From NCBI GenBank assembly GCA_032433595.1, contig JASWJB010000077.1, positions 82,902 through 146,901 of the forward strand: DNA of 64,000 nucleotides, read 5' to 3'. A model generated the notes under the pieces. That model saw nothing but the letters and a program-made list of their open reading frames with translations. It ran no database searches and was not told where the DNA came from. Position 1 is the first letter of the stretch. Each line of letters starts with the position of its first letter. A program made the translations under genes and the position numbers. Shown piece by piece: positions 12,050-22,386 of this stretch. This stretch comes from Conoideocrella luteorostrata. Its lineage: Eukaryota > Ascomycota > Sordariomycetes > Hypocreales > Clavicipitaceae.

Positions 12050-13141
12050 ATGTCCGAGACACCGAGTCCGCAGAAAAGAATTACAAATTCGGTGGATGAT
12101 GAGGTCAATGTACGTGTGTAACCAAGGTCTAGGCATTTCCTTCATCACGCGCCCGATCCAGGCCTCTAATGCATATGCTAGCTCCGAAGAGAACGAGGCC
12201 GCCGAGCTCAAGCTACCTTCAGGCAACGAAAGGCTCAAGAGACTCACCGCTTGGTAAACCAGAATCGGCAGCTCATTCGTGCTGTTGAGAGAGTCGTGGA
12301 GGTCACTAGCGGGGAGGAACGGCCGGAGTTGCTCAATGCCGTGACAAATCTATCCGAAATTGCTGGTGTTTCGTTCACTCCGAACTCGCGGCACATTGAC
12401 CCTTTCAGATCTACTAACTTCGTAATTGAAGAGACGAGCATTGGGACACTAGACGCCGAGTTCGGTATGAGCTGCATCACGCCGTCTTCTCATCTGTCGG
12501 CTTTGCCAGAGGCAACCCTCAAAAATCTATGGATGAATCCTCTGAACTGCATCAGAATTTCAATCCCGCCCAATGACATAACTGCATATATTGGAAGCGG
12601 CCAGAAAACCTTAGCAGGTTGTTTGTTCTGGTCTGTCCTGGAACACGCCCGAGGTCATTGCAAGCGGAACCATCTCGATCCTGTCGTCCTAGTACAAAGA
12701 GCACTATCACACTCAACGGTCAGCAGGGAAATAAAAGCTTCCTTCATCTTGACCATGATAGATGCAAGGCTTGAATATAAAAATACGGGATCCATTTCTC
12801 CCTGTTACGCAGCCGCAGCAGAGGCCGACCTCTCTGTAGTAGTGCACGAGCGAGTACTACTCGACTATCGCGCCTCAGGAAAAGATTTCTCTGCGTGGTT
12901 CTCCTGTCAGGCAATGGAAGAGCACTTGAGAAGAGTTTCTGGGAGCTTTACTGTAGAGTTGTTGACAAGTGCAGCAAGGGGTCAAGGCAGGTCTGATTTG
13001 ATCCACCTTATGAACGACATCAAGTGCGTGCTGTACGAGACATCTATCTGCTTTGGAGACGGACCGAGATGGCATGTTTCTGATATCAATGGTCTTTTTC
13101 GTGAAATAGTAGGTCAGGCTTTAAGATATATCAGCCGCTGA
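12050..13141 (+). CDS. bZIP transcription factor (339 aa)
   Basis: Two exons, 12050-12109 (20 codons, MSETPSPQKRITNSVDDEVN) and 12182-13141, are separated by a 72-nt intron (GTACGT..GCTAG), phase 0. Exon 2 opens with the basic region LRRERGRRAQATFRQRKAQE (residues 21-40), which has the fungal bZIP pattern, followed by a short leucine-zipper-like stretch (THRLVNQNRQLIRAVERVVEV). The rest is a helical C-terminal domain with SGQKTLAGCLFW and HVSDINGLFREIVG, typical of fungal bZIP proteins with an uncharacterised C-terminal domain. Taking the gene to start inside exon 2 would remove the DNA-binding region. It presumably acts as a nuclear DNA-binding regulator; target genes are unknown, though the divergent NmrA-like neighbour is a natural candidate. 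Confidence 0.82.
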
Positions 13142-14120
13142 GCTTGGGGGGGGGTCTGTCCAGGGAGCGATGTGTATCAATGCATATCACAGACAATGAA
13201 GTGGTGTATTTTTCCACGCTTAGCGAGATATTTCGTAGTGATAAACTCATATTCCATTATCAAATGAACACCCACACCGACTTTCAAGCAAATAGAGCTA
13301 AAATAATATAGTAAAAGCTGGTTTCATGCCCAATCATCGCCAAGTATTCCCTGGGCATCTCCCTCAGCGAGGCACCGTAAGAGATGACCCAGTCAGCAGG
13401 TCTCGCAGTTTCTCCCACTGAAGAACTGTTTAGTCGCCAGGCACAATATTTCTAATTAACGTTATTCACGTAAAATTTCTCTCTGGCACCTCCCATAATT
13501 GCCAATTTGTATTTTCACCCCGACGCTTCCTCCCTGTTCATGTTCAGCCTGCGTGCTGGGGTAATCAGCATCCTCGGACGGCTGCTGCACACCAACGGCC
13601 AGCTACTTACTCCAGCATGAAAGCTGTCGACGCACGCTTCCTGAAACCTAAAACATCTAATCTAAGCACGCAGGTGTCCTCTAGTTACTGCGATGCTTCT
13701 TTTCAGAATCTCCCGTAAGCAGGGATTATGATTTACCTACAAGGACCCCGTAGTATATCGTTGCAACTGTTTATTGCATAGTGCGGGATCGCGCTGCACG
13801 AAAGTTATTTCTATTGCTGACCTCCTGATTGGCTTGTATTCCAGGTCGGTCTATTACTAAAGCCAGGGGCATTGACACAGCTTTTAACTATTGAAGATAT
13901 AATTTCTGAGATTCTAATATTACATTACGTAACAAATATCGCCAATTATGGGCACTGCTGAATCCCAAATACACAATGCGCTCATGAACTACCAACACTG
14001 TGTTCCATCTACATCCTGTGAATTTTGCATAACCTTTTATGAACGCCAATTCTCTTCAAATATATATGCGATTCTATTTCCCAAATTTTGTTCCTAGACT
14101 CTTGTGCATTGTGAAAGTGG
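13142..14120. other. Intergenic region between convergent bZIP and Zn2Cys6 genes
   Basis: About 980 bp between two convergent gene ends, moderately AT-rich. A short run of nine Gs follows the bZIP stop (about 13144). No gene, repeat or RNA is apparent; it should contain both 3' untranslated regions. Confidence 0.45.
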
Positions 14121-15821
14121 TCAAAACATGGCAATATTTGTCCATTGCTGCTCTTGCAAGATATTGGTAACGTGCTGGCCCTTTGCGAAAAGTCGACCCT
14201 TGAATGAATCCAGCCACATCATCTCCAGAACACCATCTTGCGAAATGGTATTTAATTCGTGGTAGAAGTCGCCTACAACCGTCATGGGAGCGACCAACAT
14301 GTCTGGCTGCACTGTGGCCGTCAAGACCGCGTCGAGACCTCGACAAATATTGGCGGCAAGCTCATGGGAGTCTTGGTATAAAGAGATGTCGATTTGTAGA
14401 GATGTAGGCAAACCCATCCACACATCAGGATAGGCGTCAATAACAGGCTGAAAGACGGCAGCATGAACGGCCTCGATGGAGCGATGGAAAAGAAGCTGAC
14501 ACATCCAGTAGTACACCATGGTGAGCCCAGTCTGAGAGTCTCTAAACGTGAACGGGTGCTCGAAGGGAATGTCGCCGGTCATACCCTCCAGGTTGTCTAC
14601 CCAGAAAGCAGGTCGCGGGTCAGCAGAGCCCAAAGCTGTTCCCGCAAGCCATCGGCTGAATTGGCCCTCCAAGACGAGACAATTGCTCAAAATTTCCTGC
14701 AGCTCCAATCGGCGAGTTGTAGTGGCAGCACTTGCCAGCAGGCTGTCGACTTTTTCGAAGACGGCGGGGAGGCGGAGGGCGAGGTCGAGGAGCTGGTCGA
14801 GCTGGGACTTGGGATGTGACTCCCATGGTCTCGACATCCAATCTGGAGAAGAGAGGTGCGATTCGCGACGGTGGAGGAGAGCAAGGCTTGCCTAATGCGC
14901 ATAGTGTTAGCCGAAATCTGTTCTGTTAGAAACCGCCAGCATAAGAATACTGCTCACGGCCAGGGGGCGATAAACGCGTACAAAGAACTGATGATTGGGA
15001 AACGAGGAGAATTGGCCTGGTTCACGGTTCTTGACGGCGTTTATTTGCTCGGATGTGTCGTGCCACATTTCGGGATCCAAAGGCGGAGTTGGGGAATTTT
15101 GCTTCATGAATGAGTTAATCTCCAACCTCTTCAAAAACAGAACTCTCTCTCCGGAAGATTACATATGGACAAAACTCACATCGTAAAGATATACGCAATA
15201 TCCATCGCTCGAAGAGCTTCCAGCATCAGAGCTTCCTATCCTGACCATACATGTTGACTGGGTGTCTGGGTCGACATCGAGAAACGAATGTAAATCAGTA
15301 GGCACATATGGGGGCAAGTCGAGTATGAACTCCCCAGTTTGAGAATAATCCTGCTTCGTAACACCGGACAAGTTTGTCTGTAGAGCTGTCATCAGGACAG
15401 GGCTGTCAGCCCCATCGGCTGACAAGTTGATGAAGTCATCCCACGCCGAAGTAGGAGGCTGGACCTGCTTGATGACCTTCTTACGCTCTTCGGCCTTTGG
15501 TTTGGACTTGTGGATTGCCGAGGCACTAGGTCCAGGACTGTTCTTCTTGGGATGTGAAGCCACGCGGCCCTTGGTTTCCAGGGTACCAGTAATGAAGACG
15601 CGGTGTCTCTCGTAGCCCTCACAGGTGCGACCGCTGTTCATGCAGTTCCTACAGAACGGCCTTTCATTGCTGCACTGTTGATTGTCTAGTTAGAATGCGG
15701 AGACGAGGTTTGAGACGGGATAATAGAGAGTCCTTGAAGACAATGACGAGTCGTCACGTACCTTGACTCGTCGCCGACGGCACGTCTCACAGCCCTTGTA
15801 CTTTCCAGGAACTCCAACCAT
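14121..15821 (-). CDS. Zn2Cys6 (fungal binuclear zinc cluster) transcription factor
   Basis: Four exons (15762-15821, 15180-15674, 14958-15128, 14121-14891) give 498 aa, all junctions in phase 0. The DNA-binding domain is at the N-terminus: C11, C14, C21, C28, C31 and C38, spaced C-x2-C-x6-C-x6-C-x2-C-x6-C. The intron (15675-15761) falls just before the third Cys. A basic, Ser-rich linker follows (AEERKKVIKQVQ), then FINLSADGADSPVLM and a C-terminal helical region (MVYYWMCQLLFHR, ANICRGLDAVL) typical of fungal regulators without a named middle-homology domain. Introns are 87, 51 and 66 nt, the last with a GCTAAC branch site. The upstream region is about 3 kb, long for this window. Nuclear regulator; targets unknown. 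Confidence 0.88.
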
Positions 15822-18800
15822 GATCGTGTCGACTTTTCAGGACAAAGACCTGGGATATAATATAAATAAAAGCTGATTGATGGATGATAATAGACGAGAA
15901 GTCGAAATTTCGGGCGGATATCTCAAGAATTATATATCAAGGCGACGGTGAGACGGGAAAAGACTGGGTAGAAGCGGATAACAATGTGATCTATTTTTGA
16001 CAAGTAGCTCCAAGGCGCAGCTGCGAGTTTTTCGGACCCCCCAAATGGAAAGGGTTGGGAAATAAATAAATAAATAAAACTGGTAGTCTGGAGATCGACA
16101 GGACCCTTCTCCAATGGAAATTCGACGACCGGCTGCCGGCCATCCAATATATATGTACTCGATATCCGGCAAGGGGGTCCCTCCTTTCTCCAACGGTACC
16201 TTGCTTTGGCTTGTGCCATGCCATGCCATGCCTTCCGATCCATGCTAATCGCAAGCTCGCTCGACTGTCACGCTAGAGCAAGTCGACCTTGTCTACAGCT
16301 CCATGCCCTCTGTGTCCCACAGTGACGCTATCTGGGCAAATAAGTCAAGTTTCCCCACAAGTGGACTCACCTTCACGCTTTACCTTTGCGACGCACCATG
16401 ACAATTTTGGGAACCCGTAGTGACCCTCCTGTTCAACGGCACCAAGCGGCAGTCGTCAAGCCGTCAGGCGTCTAACTAACTCCATACCTGTTCTGGGCAA
16501 CATGTTGTGGGGACCTCCATACACGCCAGCTAAGTCCGCCTTTCCCCGACGTGAGAACATATATTGAAGGGGGTATTTGTCTTAATCATGGATGTAGAAG
16601 TTCGTGGGGGATTATTGGCCGGGGGGAAGACAAGGACTGTCCTGCTTCGGTCTACATCCCAGGTGGTGTAATAAAACTTCTGGTCAGAGTAGTACTGTTG
16701 TAGGAGTTAGTTCGCTGTTTTCTTTTCAAAATAGCCACATGCTATAAGTCGCATGCAGATACCATTGGTTTTCTGAACTCTGTTGCGTATATCGACTAGA
16801 GACTCCCAAGCGTCAACCAGGTCTATGCCACAAGGGCGAGGCGGGTACCTGTATGTTTCACTCCCCACAAACAAAAGGAAACATGCATTAATTAATGCCA
16901 TTGACGCGGGTAGTTGGCAAGTTACGTAGGCACGTAGGGATGGACTGGGGTTTGGGAGCTGAGATTGGTGGATTATCAGCCAGGGCAAATTGGGAGGCAG
17001 TGTATCCCAACTCCACAATCCGCGTTGCTCTGCATAGCCATAGCGTGCGGCATACGATATCATGCACAGCAACAGTTGCATGTTTGCCATAGGGCTGATG
17101 CGACTGCTCGTAGTGTGGTGTTCTGGTGTTGCGTGGTGCGAGGTCGTTGCGCTGACCAGGATTGGAGAGCTACGGCCAGGCCGACTTTAGGACAGAACGT
17201 GCCTGCAATCTGTGTAGACTCTTTGGGGCCACATCTCCTCTCTGGTTGGTGGAATTGATGACCTTAGCGCACCCCACACGGTAGGACGGATTAGGAAATC
17301 AGGTGCGAGGCAAAACCTCCAACGGGATCGGCTCCAGACGCCGAGCCCAGATGGCCCCCGAATGACACCAGATGATAGGCTCGTCCATATTAGGATATTC
17401 TTATCCAAGGTTTCAAGGACATGTCAAAATCCCACGGACCCGGGTCACTCTACACGGGACGGGGCATGGCAAGAATAGGGTCCGTTGGCCGCAAGACCGG
17501 GACTCAGATCTTCCCCTTGCCACGGAATGCGGACTGTCCGGACACTGGAACTATTGACCTGGGACTGGGACTGGGACTGGGACTGGGACACTCCGTAAAC
17601 TGGCTGGCGATTGCATCAGCTCATCTTAATCCATCGCCCGTGCTGTTCTGGTACGAGCTGCATGTCTACATGCAATGAAACCTGCAACTTTCGGGCGACG
17701 GATGCTATCCCACCATTTCTGAGTGTAACGCAGTTCCGCCAGTCTTTATTTTCGGCATATGTACAATGTAACCCCGTTTTACTTGCAGGCACACGTGTCG
17801 GGCACCTCAGTGGCAGTTATTCCCAATCATTCGTTCTGGCAGTCGATGTTAGCGAGTGCCTCCGTCCCATTGACTATTGGCAGAGTGGTGATGTAGCATC
17901 TCGAAGCCTTCCGTTCGTCCTAGCTGCTCCTGGCAATCGAATCGTAATTGCTACTCCAACAGTCTCAGTCAAAAGCTAGTCGTCGGTCACCTGGCTTGCC
18001 CGCTAATTCATTTGTAATCTGCCGTCACAGCTTATGGTCCTAGTTGCTGGCCGGTTCGAGTATGTTTTGACGACGATACCTTGCCACGATGTCTTGCGCG
18101 ATCTGCATGGCGGAGCGCGCACATCTCTGCGCGCATGTGCTAAATTTGTCTTTCGCCCTGTCAGTTGGCTGGTCGCGCATCATTGTCCATGGACCTGTCA
18201 TGGTCATGATAGCAGTCTGCTGTAATGGGGCCCAGCTGTGCAGATTGAGGCTGCCGTTTGTCGCATAGTTGCTGTCCGATCGACATCGGCTTTCCAGAAC
18301 TCCGGCCCATTCCAAGATCAGCGCTTGACCCTTTATAGTGGCCAGCTCGTAGCGTCCGGTGTTGGTGGTGTGAATGGGTCATCCGTTAAATTATTGAACC
18401 GGCGAACTATTAGTTAGTTAGTTCCGCAGCCAACGTAAACCGAATCCTTCTACCAGAGCATGCACACGGGCCGTTCTTAGTCACCAAAGACCCGCAAGTC
18501 AGAAGATAAGCCTGACGGGCATTTCTTGAGTCATGATTTGGTGCCAATTGTGCAGGCGACAAATACATGGCCTCATATGGTATTCCTTGATGCCCGACCA
18601 GCTAGCGCCACTAGATTGTCCCGCGTTAACGGGCTCGGTCAGGGCAGTTGTGGCCGTTGTGTGTGCTACCTGACGCCAGTCAGTGTGGCTAGCAAACATC
18701 AAGCGCCATTTGGATTGGAGTTATTCCTTAATACAAGATGTTTTCACTCAAATCGTTTCTATTTCTCTGTTGTGTGTACAAGTTCTACTTAAGAGGCAAG

Positions 18801-18855
18801 ATAATAGCACAGTGCGTTTGTCTAGGGCCATGCCTTCTTAGAGCCTATTGACCAT
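15822..18855. other. Long intergenic region upstream of the Zn2Cys6 gene
   Basis: About 3 kb without a convincing gene. Open frames on both strands overlap each other and carry no recognisable domain, including a 127-codon minus-strand frame at 16707-17090. Simple repeats are visible: an ATAA-type run at 16059-16078, CCATG copies near 16218-16232, and a GGGACT hexamer repeated about five times at 17560-17590. This probably holds the promoter and leader of the Zn2Cys6 gene and the 3' flank of the dehydrogenase gene. Confidence 0.45.
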
Positions 18856-20718
18856 CTATATGTACTTATACGGGTTCATTATGCCCACCTGTGGAGCCAT
18901 TAGCATCAGCCTTACCCGCTCTTGAAAGTAAAATACCGCATGCCTTGTATGACAACGGAAAGTGGGATGTAGAGAAAGAAGGGAGCAAGAAAAAGTCAAG
19001 AATAAGCCTTGAGTAGCTTCTCGGATGTGACTTACTGGGTCGTACAGTGTCTTTATCTGCTTCATTAGACCTATCATGGTCCCACTTCGGCTGTATCCAA
19101 TATAGTTCTTCTTAGCCAGGCCGAGCCCATGCTCAGCACTGATACTGCCTTGTCGTTTTTCGATCCATTCATAGACATATGGCTCCAAAACTTTCTCAAC
19201 CTCTTTATCATATCTTCTTACACAAATGTTAAGGTGGAGGTTTGAATCACCCATGTGGCCATAGCCCAAGACGTCGACAACTGGGTGTTTATCAGTGTCG
19301 CCAAGAAGACCTGCTGCAGAAAGCCTATCCTTGACTTCATGGACAATGGAGTACATGTCTGATAACGGGATGGAGACGTCATACTTGTAGGTCCCACCCC
19401 AATGCCCAATACATTCTGTGATGCCCTCCCGCCAGCTCCACAGATTCTTGATCTGAGAGGCGTCCTGAGCCACCACACCATCTGCAATTACTTCGTTGGA
19501 CATGACGTCTTCCAGAAACTTTTCCAGCTTCTCGTAGTCATGCTCACTGTTCGAGCCACTGGTCTCAACTAGGCAATAGAAAGGGTAATCATTCTCCAAG
19601 GGTTTGTTCCCGCCACGAATCTTGTGCACAAGGCGTTGACTGGTGCCATCCATAAGTTCGAAGGCGGAAAGAATCTCCGAAAGTTGGAGTTTAGCTTCCC
19701 GGAAAGCCTTTTGAGCCTTTTCGTAGGATTCCAGCCCAAACAAAGCCACGTTTATGGCTGGTGAACGCTGGGCACACTGGACTACCAATTTTGTGACAAT
19801 GCCTAATGTTCCCTCTGCTCCGATGAACAGCTGCTTCAGATCGTAGCCGGTGTTGTTCTTGCGCAGCGTACACATGTCGTTCATCACGGTCCCATCTGGC
19901 AAGACGGCCTCCATGCCCAGAACACTCCCATGAAGACTGCCGTAGCGGAGAAGCCGCAAGCCTCCAGCATTTGTGGAAACATTGCCACCAACGTGGCATG
20001 AACCCTTGGCCCCCAAATCTAAGGGGAAGATGTAACCCTTTTCCGCAACATATTGATCAGCTACTTCCAGGATGCACCCTGCGTCTAGCACAAGTGAACC
20101 ACTCATCTCGTCGAAGGAATGGATTGTGTTCATCCTGCCCATACTGATGACAATCTCGTCAAAGACCGGTATGGAGCCACCCACTAATCCGGTATTGCCA
20201 CCCTGGGGTACAACGGCAAGCTTGTTCTCATTGCAATACCGCAGAATCTTGCTGACATCCTCGGTTGATCCTGGCTTCAGTACCAGACGACATTGCCCCT
20301 TGTACTTGTGCATCCAGTCCTCATTGAAAGGCTCCAAGTCAGCGTCAGCATTGGCGTTCACCCCGTCAATGACTGCCGAATCTTGCCCCAGCAGCTCCTT
20401 GAAAAAGGCGACATGCTCAGGCGTAAGCTTGGCAAACCTGGGATCTCGTGTCAAGCTAGGATATGTATCAGTAGTGAGCTTGGCTGCCCGGTTGGCCGAC
20501 GAGCTAGAAAATGGCCGTGACAACCTCGGAGCCGATGTCACTACGGGGCAGGAGATCGGTAAGGCTGACGAGGAGGAGCGACTGATTGCTGCCGTTGGGA
20601 GACGAGTTGCCGTCTTGGGAAGTCCACGAATAGCCGCTGGTGCCACGAGAGCGTGAGCCGACACGCGGCTACAATCCCCCTGGGCAACCTGGCGGAGGAG
20701 CGTTGAGCGCGCTGCCAT
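18856..20718 (-). CDS. DLD2: Mitochondrial D-2-hydroxyglutarate / D-lactate dehydrogenase (FAD)
   Basis: This FAD-dependent dehydrogenase oxidises D-2-hydroxyglutarate (and D-lactate) and resembles yeast Dld2 nearly end to end. Exons 19036-20718 and 18856-18888 give 571 aa. The ATG at 20718 (MAARSTLLRQVAQG) is chosen because it begins an Arg/Ser-rich mitochondrial presequence; an in-frame ATG at 20919 would add 67 aa containing a LAPLAPLAP repeat. Visible motifs are NEDWMHKYKG, the FAD-binding loop PQGGNTGLVGG, DLGAKGSCHVGGNVSTNAGG, GYDLKQLFIGAEGTLGI, GYGHMGDSNLHLN and EHGLGLAKKNYIGYS. The last intron (18889-19035, 147 nt) has a TGCTAATG branch site. It is a multiple of three and contains no stop, so unspliced RNA would still be open. 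Splicing restores the usual C-terminus LYDPVGIMNPYKYI. Confidence 0.93.
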   Translation of the reverse strand: MAARSTLLRQVAQGDCSRVSAHALVAPAAIRGLPKTATRLPTAAISRSSSSALPISCPVVTSAPRLSRPFSSSSANRAAKLTTDTYPSLTRDPRFAKLTPEHVAFFKELLGQDSAVIDGVNANADADLEPFNEDWMHKYKGQCRLVLKPGSTEDVSKILRYCNENKLAVVPQGGNTGLVGGSIPVFDEIVISMGRMNTIHSFDEMSGSLVLDAGCILEVADQYVAEKGYIFPLDLGAKGSCHVGGNVSTNAGGLRLLRYGSLHGSVLGMEAVLPDGTVMNDMCTLRKNNTGYDLKQLFIGAEGTLGIVTKLVVQCAQRSPAINVALFGLESYEKAQKAFREAKLQLSEILSAFELMDGTSQRLVHKIRGGNKPLENDYPFYCLVETSGSNSEHDYEKLEKFLEDVMSNEVIADGVVAQDASQIKNLWSWREGITECIGHWGGTYKYDVSIPLSDMYSIVHEVKDRLSAAGLLGDTDKHPVVDVLGYGHMGDSNLHLNICVRRYDKEVEKVLEPYVYEWIEKRQGSISAEHGLGLAKKNYIGYSRSGTMIGLMKQIKTLYDPVSHIREATQGLFLTFSCSLLSLHPTFRCHTRHAVFYFQERVRLMLMAPQVGIMNPYKYI

Positions 20719-22386
20719 GGCTGCGTACGCTGAGTGGTCGGCCGGTGAGGTAATGAACTGCGAAGCCAGTCGGGCGGATAAAAAAGGGCCGAGCAAACGA
20801 CGGCTGGAGCTAGAAAGAAGGGTCAAAGGTGCCAGAGGTGCCAGAGGTGCCAGAAGTTCCAAAAGTACCAAACAAGAGCAAAGGGAGCCAAGAGGGCCAG
20901 AAACGTGACGCGGTGGCAAGGGATAGGGCAGCTGCCGGGGAGGACGGTACGAGACCCAGAGCTACTTAGGATGCATGCGCCTGCTCACTTTCCAATCTAT
21001 TCTCGGCACGTAATAATGCCACCGACCGAAGCAATCAGAATACGACCAAATGAACGCTCAACTGTGCTGAGCTTTTTTTGTTTTATTTTGGCCGGAACAT
21101 CCATCAAAAAGGTCGGCAGTGGGTCCGGGTCTACAATAACCTCCGAACCCGGAGAGCTCGTTTTCGTCGTATGAAACTCCATTGTTTTCTTGACTGCTGC
21201 TGCGTACTTTTCCGACAACCATCACAAGTATCGGATTCTACAGAAATATGGGATTCGTAAGCCCGCACAACCGGCCTCGCACGACGTTATCTGATGGCCA
21301 TTGAGGTTTGCCGACGGATTTAGTTAAGTTTTCTCGCCCACAGTGCAGACGAACGTCATGGACAAAGGGCTAAGAAACCCACGTGTCTCCATCAAATTAC
21401 ATGTAACTAACAAATATTTTACATACATACTCCGTCCCCCGTACGAGCATACTAAGCATACCTACCTACACAGGCGGCGGTGGTACAGCATGAACCCACA
21501 TTCTCCCACATGGAGAGAACCATGCTGTGATCAATGGTACTAGCCTACCAGGGACACTTACACAATGATGGCGAGTACCGAGTAGTTGGGCAGGGCAGGC
21601 TGTGGGCTCCGTATATGCAAATGAGTGGCGCCTGGTGACATGCGGGTAAGCTATATCCTTGCTTGAACGTAGACTTGGGTACGTAGGAAGTCAACTAGTT
21701 ACTCCGTACTCCGTAGTTAGTTTCTTACTAGATTGAATTCGAAGCGGCATCTACTTGAGCACTTGACGGGCGAAATGAAATTGATAGGAGGTTGCGTAGA
21801 TACAAGATGCGCCGAGAGCTGAATCCGCTAAACAAATTGAGCATCCCGTTCGAAGAGGAGTTTACAAGTGCAGGATCCGGCTCGGTCATGGCCGAGTTTT
21901 GGCCCCTTCCTCTCTTCAGAGTGATCTCAGCATCATCACTTTGTATCAACTCAATACGAGTCCCAAATTTGGGGAATTGGGGTAGGTAGACCACTTGAAG
22001 GTTTGCAGCGTTGCTTTCGGCTATTCATGTGCGTCGGTGGACCGGCAATCTGCCCGTAGTTTGCCGGTCCACCATTTGCCTCAATTCATTCCTCGTCAAC
22101 CCGGAACCAATAAGCAATTCCATAGGCCCGTGCACTGGGGTTACAGTCTTGACTTCGCACTTGCTCTCCCAAAATGGAAGTAGTTTCGTCTGTTATGATC
22201 TATTCTACGGAGTGCTCGAGCCCAAAAACTGCCGACAACCAACCAGACCCCGGCAACGCCAACAAGAGAGTGCCCGTCCATCCATGCAATAGTATCAGCG
22301 TTCGGAGAGCTAAATAAAAAATGCTATTAATATACAAAAATTGCCACTGAAGAGTTTAATTACTATGTGTACGTCACGTCTCCCCA
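20719..22386. other. Intergenic region upstream of the dehydrogenase gene
   Basis: About 1.7 kb. A 9-bp unit GCCAGAGGT is tandemly repeated three times near 20832-20858, inside the possible extended N-terminus of the dehydrogenase gene. Half-palindromes of the TACGGAGTA family occur at 21700-21715 and near 22205. Open frames are short and unrecognised. Confidence 0.45.

Noticed and set aside
16707..17090. 127-codon minus-strand frame in the Zn2Cys6 upstream region
   Set aside because: No domain, no supporting introns or composition, and overlapping plus-strand frames.
18856..20919. 687-aa uninterrupted dehydrogenase frame
   Set aside because: It includes 67 upstream codons with a repeat and reads through a stop-free 147-nt intron. 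The spliced 571-aa form restores the family's C-terminus.
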